NCBI RefSeq assembly: GCF_001941485.1
Contig: NZ_CP009247.1
Span: 1,178,001-1,242,000, forward strand
Reading direction: 5' to 3'
DNA from: Corynebacterium frankenforstense DSM 45800
Lineage (GTDB): Bacteria; Actinomycetota; Actinomycetes; Mycobacteriales; Mycobacteriaceae
DNA length: 64,000 nucleotides
The position numbers were made by a program, and so were the translations under genes. Positions within the stretch are counted from its first letter, which is position 1. Every line of letters starts with the position of its first letter. The notes beneath the pieces are model-generated. The model ran no database searches and was not told where the DNA came from. It was given only the letters and a program-made list of their open reading frames with translations. Below are positions 28,622-42,336 of the stretch, piece by piece.

Positions 28622-30016
28622 ATGAGCGAGAACACCGTGAACAAGATTGACGACGCCGCGCAGGCCGGCGCGGGTGCGCCGGCGGACTGGCCGGCCACGG
28701 GCCGGCTGGCGGCCCACCCGGCCGGCAGCCTGCTGATCCGCAACGTGCGCCCCTACGGCGAGGGCGAGCCGGTCAACGTGCTCGTCGAGGACGGCGTGAT
28801 CGCCTCCCTCGACGCGCCGGCCGACCAGACCGCCGACGAGGTCCTCGAGGGCGACGGGGGAGTGCTGCTTCCCGGCCTGGTGGACATGCACGTCCACCTG
28901 CGCGAGCCCGGCCGCGAGGACACCGAGACCATCGAGACCGGCTCGCGGGCCGCGGCCCGCGGCGGTTTCACCGCCGTGTTCACCATGGCGAACACGAAGC
29001 CCGTGACCGACCAGCCGACCATCGCCGAGAGCGTGTGGGCCAAGGGCCAGGCCCTGGGCCTGTGCGACGTCCACCCGGTCGGCTCGATCACCCAGGGGCT
29101 CAAGGGCGAGAAGATCACCGAGTACGGCATGATGGCCCGCTCGGACGCGAAGGTCCGCATGTTCTCCGACGACGGCGTGTGCGTGGACAACCCGCTGATC
29201 ATGCGCCGCGCCCTCGAGTACGCCCGCGGCCTGGACGTGCTGCTGGCCCAGCACGCCGAGGACCCCCGCCTGGTCGAGGACGGCACCGCCAACGAGGGCG
29301 AGGTCTCCGGACGCCTCGGCCTGGTCGGCCGCCCCCGCACCGCCGAGGAGTCCGTGGTCATCCGCGACGCGCTGCTGGCCCGCGACTACGGCAACCGCCT
29401 GCACGTCTGCCACGCCTCCACGCGCGGCACCGTCGAGCTGCTGCGCTGGGCCAAGGACCACGACATCGCCGTGACCGCCGAGGTCACCCCGCACCACCTG
29501 ATGCTCACCGACGAGCTGATCACCGGCTACGACGGCCGCTACCGCGTCAACCCGCCGCTGCGCGAGAAGGACGACACCGAGGCCCTGCGCGAGGCGCTGC
29601 TCGACGGCACCGTCGACTGCGTGGCCACCGACCACGCCCCGCACGGCTCCGAGGAGAAGTGCTGCGACTTCGAGCACGCCCTTCCCGGCATGCTCGGCCT
29701 GGAGACCTCGCTGGCCGTGGTGGCCAAGCTCTTCGTGGCCACCGGGCGCGCCGACTGGCGCTTCGTCGCCCGCGTGATGAGCGAGCGGCCCGCCGAGATC
29801 GTGCGCCTGCCCGGCCACGGCCGCCCCGTGGCCGTCGGCGAGCCGGCGAACCTGACCGTCGTCGACCCGCACCGCCCCTGGACGGTGCACGGCGGGGACC
29901 TGGCCTCGAAGTCCGAGAACACCCCGTACGAGGGCCTCGAGTTCGACGCCCGGGTGACCGCGACCGTCCTGCGCGGCAAGGTCACCCACTCCCTGGCGGC
30001 CGAGGCCGATGCCTGA
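28622..30016 (+). CDS. pyrC: dihydroorotase
   Basis: This 464-residue amidohydrolase cyclises carbamoyl-aspartate to dihydroorotate. The class I features are [19 protein letters not shown] (metal-binding HxH), [22 protein letters not shown] and [12 protein letters not shown] (catalytic Asp). The family core begins near residue 40. The first 40 residues ([21 protein letters not shown]...) form an extension, and its codons 8-12 contain one exact GATTGACGACGCC motif with an otherwise rare ATT Ile codon. A shorter protein from a later start is possible. The start is one base after the pyrB stop. Confidence 0.94.
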   Translation: MSENTVNKIDDAAQAGAGAPADWPATGRLAAHPAGSLLIRNVRPYGEGEPVNVLVEDGVIASLDAPADQTADEVLEGDGGVLLPGLVDMHVHLREPGREDTETIETGSRAAARGGFTAVFTMANTKPVTDQPTIAESVWAKGQALGLCDVHPVGSITQGLKGEKITEYGMMARSDAKVRMFSDDGVCVDNPLIMRRALEYARGLDVLLAQHAEDPRLVEDGTANEGEVSGRLGLVGRPRTAEESVVIRDALLARDYGNRLHVCHASTRGTVELLRWAKDHDIAVTAEVTPHHLMLTDELITGYDGRYRVNPPLREKDDTEALREALLDGTVDCVATDHAPHGSEEKCCDFEHALPGMLGLETSLAVVAKLFVATGRADWRFVARVMSERPAEIVRLPGHGRPVAVGEPANLTVVDPHRPWTVHGGDLASKSENTPYEGLEFDARVTATVLRGKVTHSLAAEADA

Positions 30017-30098
30017 ACCGGCGCCCGACGCAGACACTGACTTGAGGTCGGCCGGGTCGAGCCGGCCGGACCAGATGAACCAACTGAAAGGCGACACC

Positions 30099-31282
30099 GT
30101 GACGCAACCGCACACCACCGCGCGACCCGGCAGGGCCGTGCTCGTCCTCGCCGACGGCCGGGTGTTCACCGGCGTGCCCTTCGGGGCCACCGGCACCACC
30201 CTCGGCGAGGCGGTCTTCACCACCGGCATGACCGGCTACCAGGAGACCATGACCGACCCGTCCTACCACCGCCAGATCGTGGCGACCACGGCCCCGCAGA
30301 TCGGCAACACCGGCTGGAACGACGAGGACGACGAGTCCCGCGGCGACCGCATCTGGGTCGCCGGCCTGGTCATCCGCGACCTCTCGGCCGCCGTGTCGAG
30401 CTGGCGCGCCTCCGGCACCCTCGAGGCGGCGATGGTCGAGCAGGGCGTGGTCGGCATCCGCGGCGTCGACACCCGTTCGCTCGTGCGCCACCTGCGCAAC
30501 CACGGCTCCATCGCCGCCGGCGTCTTCTCCGGCGCCGACGCCGAGGCCCCGCGCGAGGAGCTCGTGGAGAAGGTCCGCTCCCAGCCGGCGATGGCCGGCG
30601 CGGACCTGGCCCGCGAGGTCTCCACCGACGAGGCCTACGAGGTGTCCGCCGAGGGCGAGGAGCGCTTCACCGTCGTCGCCTACGACATGGGCATCAAGTC
30701 CAACACCCCGCGCCACCTGGCCCGCCGCGGCGTGCACACGGTCGTCGTGCCGGCCAACACCCCCTACAAGGACATCGAGAAGTACCACGCCGACGGCGTG
30801 TTCATCTCGAACGGCCCGGGCGACCCGGCCACCGCCGACGAGATGGTCGAGGTCACCCGCGACGTCATCCGCGCGCACGTGCCGCTGTTCGGCATCTGCT
30901 TCGGCAACCAGATCCTCGGCCGCGCCCTCGGGCTGGAGACCTACAAGCTGAAGTTCGGCCACCGCGGCCTGAACGTGCCGGTGATCAACCACGACACCGG
31001 GCGCATCCACATCACCTCGCAGAACCACGGCTTCGCCCTCAAGGGCGAGCCGGGCCAGAGGTTCGACACCGACTTCGGGCCGGCGCGGGTGACCCACACC
31101 TGCCTCAACGACGACTGCGTCGAGGGCGTCGCCCTCGCCGACGGCATGGCCTTCTCCGTGCAGTACCACCCGGAGGCCGCCGCCGGCCCGCACGACGCCG
31201 GCGAGATGTTCGACCGCTTCGTCGAACTGATGGAGAAGCACTCGCCCAACCGCGGCGACAACGACCGGGAGGACACCAAGTA

Positions 31283-31283
<1 letters not shown>
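30099..31283 (+). CDS. carA: carbamoyl phosphate synthase small (glutaminase) subunit
   Basis: This 394-residue subunit hydrolyses glutamine and passes ammonia to CarB. The N-terminal CPSase small-subunit domain ([36 protein letters not shown]) is followed by a class I glutamine amidotransferase domain with the nucleophile in [13 protein letters not shown] and the His in [14 protein letters not shown] lies 7 bases before the GTG at 30099; in-frame starts at 30009 and 30075 lack ribosome binding sites. It ends TAATG, sharing one base with carB. Confidence 0.95.
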
Positions 31284-34650
<3,367 letters not shown>

Positions 34651-34654
<4 letters not shown>

Positions 34655-35544
34655 CCGCGGACTCCGGGACTTCTCCGGGCACTTCGGCCACCCCGGCCGC
34701 CCCGGCCGCCCCGACCGCCGGGGCCGAGGCGACCTTCGGTGCGCGCCTGGCCGCGGCGGGGGAGCGCTTCGGACGGCTGTGCGTGGGCGTGGACCCGCAC
34801 GCGCGCCTGCTGCACGACTGGGGCCTCGAGGACGACGTCCACGGCCTGGCCGAGTTCTCCGCGCGCTGCGTGGAGGCCTTCGCCGGCCGCGTCGGCCTGG
34901 TCAAGCCCCAGGTGGCCTTCTACGAGCGCCACGGCTCCGCCGGCCTGCGCGTCCTCGAGGAGACCCTGGCGGGCTTCCGCGAGGCCGGCACGCTGACCCT
35001 GGCGGACGCCAAGCGCGGCGACATCGGCTCGACGATGGCCGGCTACGCGGACGCGTGGCTGGGTCAGGGCTCGGCCCTGCGCGCCGACGCCGTGACCGTC
35101 TCGCCGTACCTGGGTGTCGGCGCCCTGGCGCCCGCCGCCGAGGCCGCGGCCGAGCACCACGCCGGTGTGTTCATTCTCGCGGCGACCTCCAACCCGGAGG
35201 CCGCCGAGGTGCAGCGCACCGCCGACCCGGACGGGGCGACCCTGGCCCAGCGCGTCGTCGAGGCCACCGAGCGCCTCGCCGCCGCGCACCCCGGGGCCAC
35301 CTGCGGCGTCGTCGTCGGCGCGACCCTCGCCGAGGGGCCTGACCTGGCCGGATTCAGCGGCCCGGTGCTGCTGCCCGGCGTGGGCGCACAGGGCGCGAGC
35401 ATCGCCGACGCCGAGCGCGTCGCCGGTGCCGCGGCCGGGCGCGCCTGGCCGAACGTCTCGCGGGCGATCCTGTCCGCGGGCCCCTCGGTCGAGGCGCTGC
35501 GCGCGGCCGTCGGGGAGTTTTCCCCGGCGTCGCTTGAGACGTAG
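34651..35544 (+). CDS. pyrF: orotidine 5'-phosphate decarboxylase (type 2)
   Basis: This 297-residue TIM-barrel enzyme converts OMP to UMP, the last step of the pathway. The type 2 (actinobacterial) signature is present: [29 protein letters not shown] and the catalytic [19 protein letters not shown]. Phosphate-binding residues lie in [10 protein letters not shown] Pro/Ala-rich N-terminal tail of about 25 residues precedes the barrel. The GTG overlaps the carB stop (GTGA). A hairpin follows the operon. Confidence 0.96.
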
Positions 35545-35579
35545 CGCGACCCACCTGGTACTTTTGGGTACCGCCCGCC

Positions 35580-35605
35580 GCGGCCGGTGCGAGAGCACCG
35601 GTCGC
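35580..35605. terminator. hairpin terminator after the pyr operon
   Basis: GCGGCCGGTGC (35580-35590), loop GAGA, and GCACCGGTCGC (35595-35605) form an 11-bp stem with one G-U pair. It lies 36 bases after the pyrF stop. A small hairpin GGTAC-TTTTGG-GTACC (35557-35572) lies just before it. There is no U-tract. Confidence 0.5.
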
Positions 35606-35665
35606 GACGTCCATCGGCCGGGAGCGACGCGAACGGCCGGTCAAGATCGACACCGGCGCAGTCGG

Positions 35666-35674
35666 TGCTAGACT
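35666..35674 (+). promoter_or_regulatory. extended -10 promoter of mihF
   Basis: TGC-TAGACT (TAGACT 35669-35674) is an extended -10 element. It leaves a leader of about 140 bases before the mihF GTG, long for this window, so post-transcriptional control is possible. No known RNA motif is recognised in the leader. Confidence 0.5.
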
Positions 35675-35819
35675 TACCGCACGTCATCGGACCACAGCGG
35701 TGAAATTCCGCGGCGCGGGAAGGCCTGAGCCTCCCCGTCAAGGTGCCGGTGTAAGACGGTTGTGACGGAGAGATCCGGAACGCCGCATAACCATCCGACT
35801 ATGAAACTGGAGGAACCCC

Positions 35820-36140
35820 GTGGCCCTTCCGAAGTTGACCGACGAGCAGCGCAAGGCGGCTCTCGCCAAGGCCGCTGAGGCCCGCAAGGCCCGTGCCGAG
35901 CTCAAGGAGAAGCTCAAGCGCGGCGACATCACGCTCAAGGAGGTCCTGGACCAGGCCCAGGACGACGAGATCGTCGGCAAGACGAAGGTCTCCGCCCTGC
36001 TCGAGGCTCTGCCGAAGGTCGGCAAGGTCAAGGCCAAGGAGATCATGGAGGAGCTCGAGATCGCCCCGACCCGCCGTCTGCGCGGCCTGGGCGAGCGTCA
36101 GCGTCGTGCGCTGCTCGAGCGCTTCGGCTTCGCCGAGTAG
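35820..36140 (+). CDS. mihF: actinobacterial integration host factor (mIHF)
   Basis: This 106-residue nucleoid-associated protein belongs to the mIHF family, unrelated in sequence to E. coli IHF. It starts MALPKLTDEQRKAALAKAAEARKARAELKEKLKRG and contains a helix-two-turn-helix DNA-binding module (LLEALPKVGKVKAKEIMEELEIAPTRR-type region, about residues 60-90). Mycobacterial mIHF bends DNA and is essential. GGAGGAA lies 5 bases before the GTG. The gene lies directly before gmk (3-base gap), its usual neighbour. Confidence 0.96.
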   Translation: MALPKLTDEQRKAALAKAAEARKARAELKEKLKRGDITLKEVLDQAQDDEIVGKTKVSALLEALPKVGKVKAKEIMEELEIAPTRRLRGLGERQRRALLERFGFAE

Positions 36141-36143
36141 ATC

Positions 36144-36731
36144 ATGGCAGGTGAAACCGGCGGCCGGCTCGTAGTGCTGGCCGGCCCCTCGGCCGTGGGC
36201 AAGTCCACGCTGGTCCACCTCCTGCGGGAGCGCATCGGGGACCTGTACTTCAGCGTCTCGATGACGACCCGCGCACCGCGTCCGGGCGAGGTCGACGGGG
36301 AGGACTACTTCTTCGTCACCCCCGAGGACTTCCAGGGACACATCGACTGCGGCGAGATGCTGGAGTGGGCCGAGATCCACGGCGGCCTGCAGCGTTCCGG
36401 CACCCCCGCGGCGCCGGTGCGCGAGTCCCTGACGCAGGGCCGTCCGGTCCTGATCGAGGTCGACCTGGCCGGCGCGCGCAGCATCAAGTCCCTGATGCCG
36501 GAGGCGGTCACGGTGTTCCTGGCCCCGCCGAGCTGGGACGAGCTCGTCAAGCGGCTGACCGGCCGCGGCACCGAGCCGGAGGACGTCGTCGCCCGCCGCC
36601 TCGAGACCGCGCGCACCGAGCTCGCCGCGCGCGACGAGTTCGACCGCGTCGTGGTCAACGACGACGTGGAGCGGGCTTTCGCGGAGATCAGTGCTATCCT
36701 GCGTGGAGAGGATCAGGCTCCCCGGCAGTGA
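36144..36731 (+). CDS. gmk: guanylate kinase
   Basis: This 195-residue enzyme phosphorylates GMP to GDP. The P-loop is [12 protein letters not shown] (about residues 13-21). The GMP-binding region [21 protein letters not shown] and the lid [16 protein letters not shown] are intact. The ATG comes 3 bases after the mihF stop with no separate ribosome binding site, so coupled translation is likely. A very stable hairpin follows. Confidence 0.97.
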   Translation: MAGETGGRLVVLAGPSAVGKSTLVHLLRERIGDLYFSVSMTTRAPRPGEVDGEDYFFVTPEDFQGHIDCGEMLEWAEIHGGLQRSGTPAAPVRESLTQGRPVLIEVDLAGARSIKSLMPEAVTVFLAPPSWDELVKRLTGRGTEPEDVVARRLETARTELAARDEFDRVVVNDDVERAFAEISAILRGEDQAPRQ

Positions 36732-36749
36732 CCTGCTGAACGGAGCCGC

Positions 36750-36793
36750 GCCGCGGCGGACCGGACGTGTGTGCCCGTCCGGCCCGCCGCGGC
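36750..36793. terminator. long hairpin between gmk and rpoZ
   Basis: GCCGCGGCGG (36750-36759) and CCGGACG (36761-36767) pair with CGTCCGG (36776-36782) and CCGCCGCGGC (36784-36793), with a single A-C mismatch and an 8-base loop. It could end or attenuate the mihF-gmk transcript before rpoZ. No U-tract follows. Confidence 0.5.
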
Positions 36794-36827
36794 CGCATTC
36801 AACGCAACCGAAGAAACACAGGTGTGA

Positions 36828-37118
36828 GTGACTAACGTGACTAACGAGACGGAAGAAAACCAGCCGGTCTTCGATCCGCCGGTCGGCATCACCGACCCGC
36901 CGATCGACCGCCTGCTCGAGAAGGTCTCCTCGAAGTACGCTCTGGCGATCTTCGCGGCCAAGCGGGCGCGCCAGATCAACGCGCACTACCAGCAGGCCGA
37001 CAACGAGGTCTTCGAGTACATCGGGCCGCTGGTCACCCCGGAGCCCGGCGAGAAGCCGCTGTCGATCGCGCTGCGCGAGATCGACGCCGGCCTCCTCGAG
37101 TACGAGGAGGGCCGCTAG
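36828..37118 (+). CDS. rpoZ: RNA polymerase omega subunit
   Basis: This 96-residue subunit helps assemble RNA polymerase by holding the beta-prime C-terminus. The omega core is [31 protein letters not shown], with an extra C-terminal segment usual for actinobacteria. The start is ambiguous: the first nine bases are directly repeated (GTGACTAAC twice), giving GTG at 36828 or 36837. The first is used here. It is followed by composite repeat element B. Confidence 0.95.
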   Translation: MTNVTNETEENQPVFDPPVGITDPPIDRLLEKVSSKYALAIFAAKRARQINAHYQQADNEVFEYIGPLVTPEPGEKPLSIALREIDAGLLEYEEGR

Positions 37119-37140
37119 GCCCCTCGGGGCACCGCGCCCC

Positions 37141-37310
37141 GACGTCTGCTTTCCGACGCCCCCGTGCGCCCACCGTTTCCGCGGTGGGGCACGGGGGCGT
37201 CGGCGTGCGTGGGCGGCGTCGCCGGCCGGTCCGGCGTCCGGGCACGGCACCCGGGCACGGCGTCCGGGTATGGCACCCGGGTTCGGCGTCCGGGTATGGC
37301 ACCCGGGCCC
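37141..37310 (+). repeat. composite intergenic element B: conserved head, long hairpin, tandem 26-bp array
   Basis: GACGTC...TTTCCGACGCC (37141-37160) is the head shared with the elements at 11.5 and 52.3 kb. It merges into a very stable hairpin: left arm 37153-37175, loop TTTCCG, right arm 37182-37203 with one bulged base. Three 26-bp tandem units follow at 37233, 37259 and 37285, built on GGCGTCCGGGTATGGCACCC. The array lies just upstream of coaBC. Confidence 0.7.
37153..37203. terminator. very stable hairpin after rpoZ
   Basis: The stem pairs 22 of 23 bases around the 6-base loop TTTCCG (37176-37181). This is the longest hairpin in the window. It can end rpoZ transcription, although no T-tract follows, and it also forms part of repeat element B. 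Confidence 0.55.
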
Positions 37311-37342
37311 AGGTCCCGGGGCGTCCGCCCGCCCGGCCGGGG

Positions 37343-37348
37343 TATGTT
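37343..37348 (+). promoter_or_regulatory. possible -10 of coaBC
   Basis: TATGTT lies 75 bases before the coaBC start and 33 bases after the tandem array. No clear -35 is visible. Confidence 0.3.
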
Positions 37349-37422
37349 CGGCAGATGAGCGCGGCCGCATCCGCGAAAGCGCCGGACCATCTGCACCGAC
37401 GAGCCCCAGGGGAGTGGCACCC

Positions 37423-38790
37423 GTGACCGACCCGCACACCGACCACCGCCACGCGCAGCGCGCGCACGACGAGGCGCCGGAGGAGACCGCCGGGGGAGCG
37501 GACCCCGCCCACGGCCCGCGCGTCCTGCTCGGCGTGGCCGGCGGCATCGCCGCCTACAAGGCCTGCCACCTGGTGCGCGAGTTCTCCGAGCACGGCGCCG
37601 ACGTCACCGTCGTGCCCACCCCCAACGCGCTGAAGTTCGTCGGCGCGGCGACCTTCGAGGCCCTCTCCGGCAACCCCGTGGCCACCGACGTGTTCACCGG
37701 AGTCGACGAGGTCCGCCACGTCCGCGTCGGCCAGGAGTCCGACCTCGTGGTCATCGCCCCGGCCACGGCCGACCTCATCGCACGGCTGGCCGCGGGCCGC
37801 GCCGACGACCTGCTGACCGCGAGCGTGCTCGTGGCCACCTGCCCCGTCGTCGTCGCCCCGGCGATGCACACCGAGATGTGGCTCAACCCCGCCACCCGCG
37901 ACAACGTCGCCACCCTGCGCCGCCGCGGCATCACGGTGCTCGACCCCGCCAGCGGACGGCTGACCGGGCCCGACTCCGGGCCGGGTCGGCTGCTCGAGCC
38001 CGCCCAGATCGCCGAGCTGGCCCGCACCGCCGCCGCCCGCGGCGGACTCTCCCGCCCGCTGGAGGGCACCACGGTGCTCATCTCCGCCGGCGGCACCCGC
38101 GAGGGCCTCGACCCCGTGCGGTACCTGGGCAACCGCTCCTCGGGCCGGCAGGGCTTCGCCCTCGCCGAGGTCGCCGGCCAGCTCGGCGCCCGCGTCGAAC
38201 TCGTCGCCGGGGCCACCGACGCCCTGCCCACACCGGCCAACACCACCGTGACCCGCATCGAGTCGACCGCCGAGCTCAAGGCCGCCGTCGACGAGCGTGC
38301 TCCCCGCGCCGACGTCGTCATCATGGCCGCCGCCGTCTCCGACTTCCGCCCGGCGAGCGTGGCGGGGGCGAAGATGAAGAAGGGCTCGGAGGCCGAGGCC
38401 GGGCTGGAGACGCTCCAGATGGCCGAGAACCCCGACATCCTGCGCGGCGTCGTCGCGGCCCGGGAGAGCGGCGCCCTGGGCGGGGACACCGTCATCGTCG
38501 GCTTCGCGGCCGAGACCGGAGACGAGGACGCCGACGCCCTCGAGTACGGCCGGCGCAAGCTGCTCAAGAAGGGCTGCGACGTCATCCTGTGCAACGAGGT
38601 CGGTCAGGGCAGGGCGTTCGGCACCCCGGACAACGCCGGCTGGCTGCTCACCGCCCCCGAGGGGGCCACCGATCCCGCGGACGTGACCGTGCGCGAGGTG
38701 CCCCGCGGCAGCAAGCAGGAGATCGCCGCCGAGATCCTCGCGGAGGTCGTGCGCATCCGACACGCGGACAACTCGGCATTGCAGGATTAG
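37423..38790 (+). CDS. coaBC: bifunctional phosphopantothenoylcysteine decarboxylase / phosphopantothenate-cysteine ligase
   Basis: This 455-residue enzyme performs two steps of coenzyme A synthesis. The N-terminal flavoprotein CoaC domain has LLGVAGGIAAYKACHLVREF and VAPAMHTEMWLNPAT; the family motif usually reads PAMNxxMW, and as I recall the His form is common in actinobacteria. The C-terminal CoaB domain has ISAGGTREGLDPVRYLGNRSSGRQG, AAAVSDFRPA and CDVILCNEVG. AGGGGAG lies 9 bases before the GTG at 37423. The first 30 residues are a His/Asp-rich tail. The metK promoter overlaps its last codons. Confidence 0.94.
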   Translation: MTDPHTDHRHAQRAHDEAPEETAGGADPAHGPRVLLGVAGGIAAYKACHLVREFSEHGADVTVVPTPNALKFVGAATFEALSGNPVATDVFTGVDEVRHVRVGQESDLVVIAPATADLIARLAAGRADDLLTASVLVATCPVVVAPAMHTEMWLNPATRDNVATLRRRGITVLDPASGRLTGPDSGPGRLLEPAQIAELARTAAARGGLSRPLEGTTVLISAGGTREGLDPVRYLGNRSSGRQGFALAEVAGQLGARVELVAGATDALPTPANTTVTRIESTAELKAAVDERAPRADVVIMAAAVSDFRPASVAGAKMKKGSEAEAGLETLQMAENPDILRGVVAARESGALGGDTVIVGFAAETGDEDADALEYGRRKLLKKGCDVILCNEVGQGRAFGTPDNAGWLLTAPEGATDPADVTVREVPRGSKQEIAAEILAEVVRIRHADNSALQD

Positions 38791-38807
38791 ACCGCTTGGT
38801 CTAATGT
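38779..38807 (+). promoter_or_regulatory. metK promoter with exact McbR-type operator
   Basis: TTGCAG (38779-38784) and TAATGT (38802-38807) are 17 bases apart, the best promoter in the window. Between them lies ATTAGACC-GCTT-GGTCTAAT (38786-38805), a perfect inverted repeat that contains TAGAC-N6-GTCTA (38788-38803). That is the operator consensus of McbR, the corynebacterial repressor of sulfur and methionine genes. A repressor here would cover the -10. Confidence 0.85.
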
Positions 38808-38942
38808 GGTCCGGGAATCCGACCCGCCACGCCGGCGCCCCGCGCCGCGGCGGGCCGGGCCGCGGTCCGGCACCTGCGCGCCTGAGCCCCGTGACCCCAC
38901 CGCGGCGCAACCGGTCGAAGCGAGAGCAAAGGAAGCGATCAA

Positions 38943-40169
<1,227 letters not shown>

Positions 40170-40189
40170 GCCGTGCCCCGAGACCGCGC

Positions 40190-40211
40190 CCGCGGGTAGA
40201 ATCCCGCGGTA
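40190..40211 (+). promoter_or_regulatory. leaderless priA promoter inside a palindrome
   Basis: TAGAAT (40197-40202) lies 8 bases before the priA ATG. It forms the loop of a perfect inverted repeat CCGCGGG (40190-40196) / CCCGCGG (40203-40209). No Shine-Dalgarno sequence is present. The palindrome could be an operator over the -10. Confidence 0.45.
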
Positions 40212-42241
40212 TGTCACCGACCCGCGCCCCCGCCGAGACCCGGCCCGTGGCGCGGGTCCTGCCGTTGCTGGGCCTGCCGCACCTGGACCGGCCCTTCGAC
40301 TACCTCGTCGCCGCCGACCAGGACGCCGAGGCACGGCCCGGCGTGCGCGTGCGCGTCCGCTTCTCCGGGCGCCTCGTCGACGCCCTGCTCCTCCAGCGCG
40401 TCTCCGACAGCGAGCACGGCGGCCGCCTGCGCTACCTGGAGCGGGTGATCTCCCCGGAGATCGTCTACCCCGAGCGCCTGGCCACGCTCGTCGACAAGCT
40501 GGCCGACCGCTACGCCGGCACCCGCTCCGATCTCATCCGCGCCGCCGTGCCCCCGCGCCACGCCAAGGCCGAGGAGGCCGACACCGACACCCCCTGGGAG
40601 GAGCTCGGCGAGCCGGCCGAGGCCGACCTGTCCGCCTGGTCCGGCTACACCCACGGCGAGTCCTTCGTCGACGCCGTCATCGAGGGCCGCACCGCGCGCG
40701 CCGCCTGGCAGATCGCGCCGGGGGAGGACTGGGCGGCCGCCCTGGCCGCCCTGGCCGTGGCCGTCGTCTCCGACGGCGGCGGCGCGCTGATCGTGGCGCC
40801 GGACCAACGCGACGTCGACAAGCTCGAGGCCGCATGCCGCGACCTCGTCTCCGCCCGCCAGGTCACCGTGCTCGGCGCGGCACTCGGTCCGCAGGCGCGC
40901 TACCGGCGCTACCTGTCGGTGCTGCACGGGCAGGCCCGCCTGGTCATCGGCACCCGCTCGGCCGCGTTCGCGCCGGTGCAGAACCTGCGCCTGGCCGTCT
41001 GCCTCTTCGACGGTGACGACAACCTCGTCGAACCTCGCGCGCCCTACCCGCACGCCCGCGAGGTGCTGACCACCCGCTCCGCGCTGGAGAAGTGCTCGCT
41101 GATCGTCGCCGGGCACACCCGCACCGCCGAGGCCGAGCTCCTCGTGCGCTCCGGCTGGGCCCACGGCCTGGTCGCCCTGCGCGAGGCCCTGCGCGCCCGC
41201 GCCCCGCGTGTGCAGGCCACGGCCGACTCCGAGGCCGCGCTCGCCCGCGACCCCCGCGCCCGCCAGGCGCGCATCCCCTCGGTGGCCTTCGCCGCCCTGC
41301 GCGAGGGCGTCGCAGCCGGGCGCCCCGTGCTCGTCCAGACCCCGCGCCGCGGCTACGTGCCCACGCTGGCCTGCGGAAACTGCCGCACCCCGGCGCGCTG
41401 CCGCGCCTGCAACGGCCCGCTCGGCGTGCCCGAGACCACCGACGGGCAGCGCGCCGCCGTGCCGCAGTGTCGCTGGTGCGGGCGCCTCGAGCCGCGCTTC
41501 CGCTGCCAGGAGTGCGGCTCGCCGCGCCTGCGCGCCGTGGTGCTGGGCAACCAGCGCACCGCCGAGGAGCTCGGCCGCGCGTTCCCCGGCACCCGCGTGA
41601 TCGTCTCCGGCGGCAACCGGGTCATCGAGGAGATTGACGACGCCCCGGCGTTGGTGGTCGCCACCCCGGGTGCGGAACCCGAGGTCGCCGGCGGCGGCGC
41701 CTACGGCGCGGCGCTGCTGCTGGACACCTGGGCGCTGCTGGGCCGCCAGGACCTGCGTGCCACCGAGCGGACGCTCGCCGCCTGGACCGCGGTGGCCACC
41801 AGGGTGCGCCCGGCGCGCGAGGGCGGGCGCGTCATCGTCGTCGCCGACTCCGCGCTGCCGGTGGTCCAGCACCTGATCCGCTGGGACATGCCGGCGGCCG
41901 CGCGCGCGGAGCTCGACCAGCGCGGCGAGGTGCGCCTGCCGCCCGCGGTGCACCTGGCGGCCGTGGACGGCGCGGCGGCGGCCGTCGACGCACTGATCGG
42001 GGAGACGGAGCTGCCCGCCGGCGCCGAGGTGCTCGGCCCCGTCGACCTGCCGGCCGGGGTCAGCCTGCCCGGCGAGTACGACGAGGACCGCTTCGGCCCG
42101 CCGCAGCGCGTGCTCGTGCGCGTCCCGCTCGGCCCGGCAGGCGAACTCGGCCGCGCGCTCAAGGCCGCCGCCGTGGCGCGGGTGGCCCGGCGCGACGACC
42201 TGCCGCTGCGCATCCAGGTCGACCCCGTCGCCGTCGGGTGA
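40211..42241 (+). CDS. priA: primosomal protein N' (PriA), helicase-degenerate actinobacterial form
   Basis: This 676-residue protein resembles PriA, which reloads the replisome at collapsed forks. The N-terminal DNA-binding domain (VARVLPLLGLPHLDRPFDYLV) and the zinc-binding region (CGNC, CRAC, CRWCG, CQECG at about residues 390-435) are intact. The helicase motifs are not: no GxGKT Walker A is visible, and the DEEH position reads LFDGDDN. As I recall this is typical of actinobacterial PriA, so it probably works without ATP-driven unwinding. One exact GATTGACGACGCC copy lies in the codons for EIDDAP (41632-41644). Confidence 0.9.
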   Translation: MSPTRAPAETRPVARVLPLLGLPHLDRPFDYLVAADQDAEARPGVRVRVRFSGRLVDALLLQRVSDSEHGGRLRYLERVISPEIVYPERLATLVDKLADRYAGTRSDLIRAAVPPRHAKAEEADTDTPWEELGEPAEADLSAWSGYTHGESFVDAVIEGRTARAAWQIAPGEDWAAALAALAVAVVSDGGGALIVAPDQRDVDKLEAACRDLVSARQVTVLGAALGPQARYRRYLSVLHGQARLVIGTRSAAFAPVQNLRLAVCLFDGDDNLVEPRAPYPHAREVLTTRSALEKCSLIVAGHTRTAEAELLVRSGWAHGLVALREALRARAPRVQATADSEAALARDPRARQARIPSVAFAALREGVAAGRPVLVQTPRRGYVPTLACGNCRTPARCRACNGPLGVPETTDGQRAAVPQCRWCGRLEPRFRCQECGSPRLRAVVLGNQRTAEELGRAFPGTRVIVSGGNRVIEEIDDAPALVVATPGAEPEVAGGGAYGAALLLDTWALLGRQDLRATERTLAAWTAVATRVRPAREGGRVIVVADSALPVVQHLIRWDMPAAARAELDQRGEVRLPPAVHLAAVDGAAAAVDALIGETELPAGAEVLGPVDLPAGVSLPGEYDEDRFGPPQRVLVRVPLGPAGELGRALKAAAVARVARRDDLPLRIQVDPVAVG

Positions 42242-42251
42242 TGCAGCGTGA

Positions 42252-42266
42252 CGAGGCTCCGCCTCG
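42252..42266. terminator. hairpin between convergent priA and the lactone oxidase gene
   Basis: CGAGGC (42252-42257), loop TCC and GCCTCG (42261-42266) form a small 6-bp stem in the 95-base gap between the convergent genes. The rest of the gap holds one GATTGACGACGCC copy on the minus strand (42330-42342). Confidence 0.4.
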
Positions 42267-42336
42267 CCACCGGGGCGGGGCAGGAATCGACGCGCCGAGC
42301 GCAACGGTGGTCGGGCGCGGGTGCCGCGGGGCGTCG

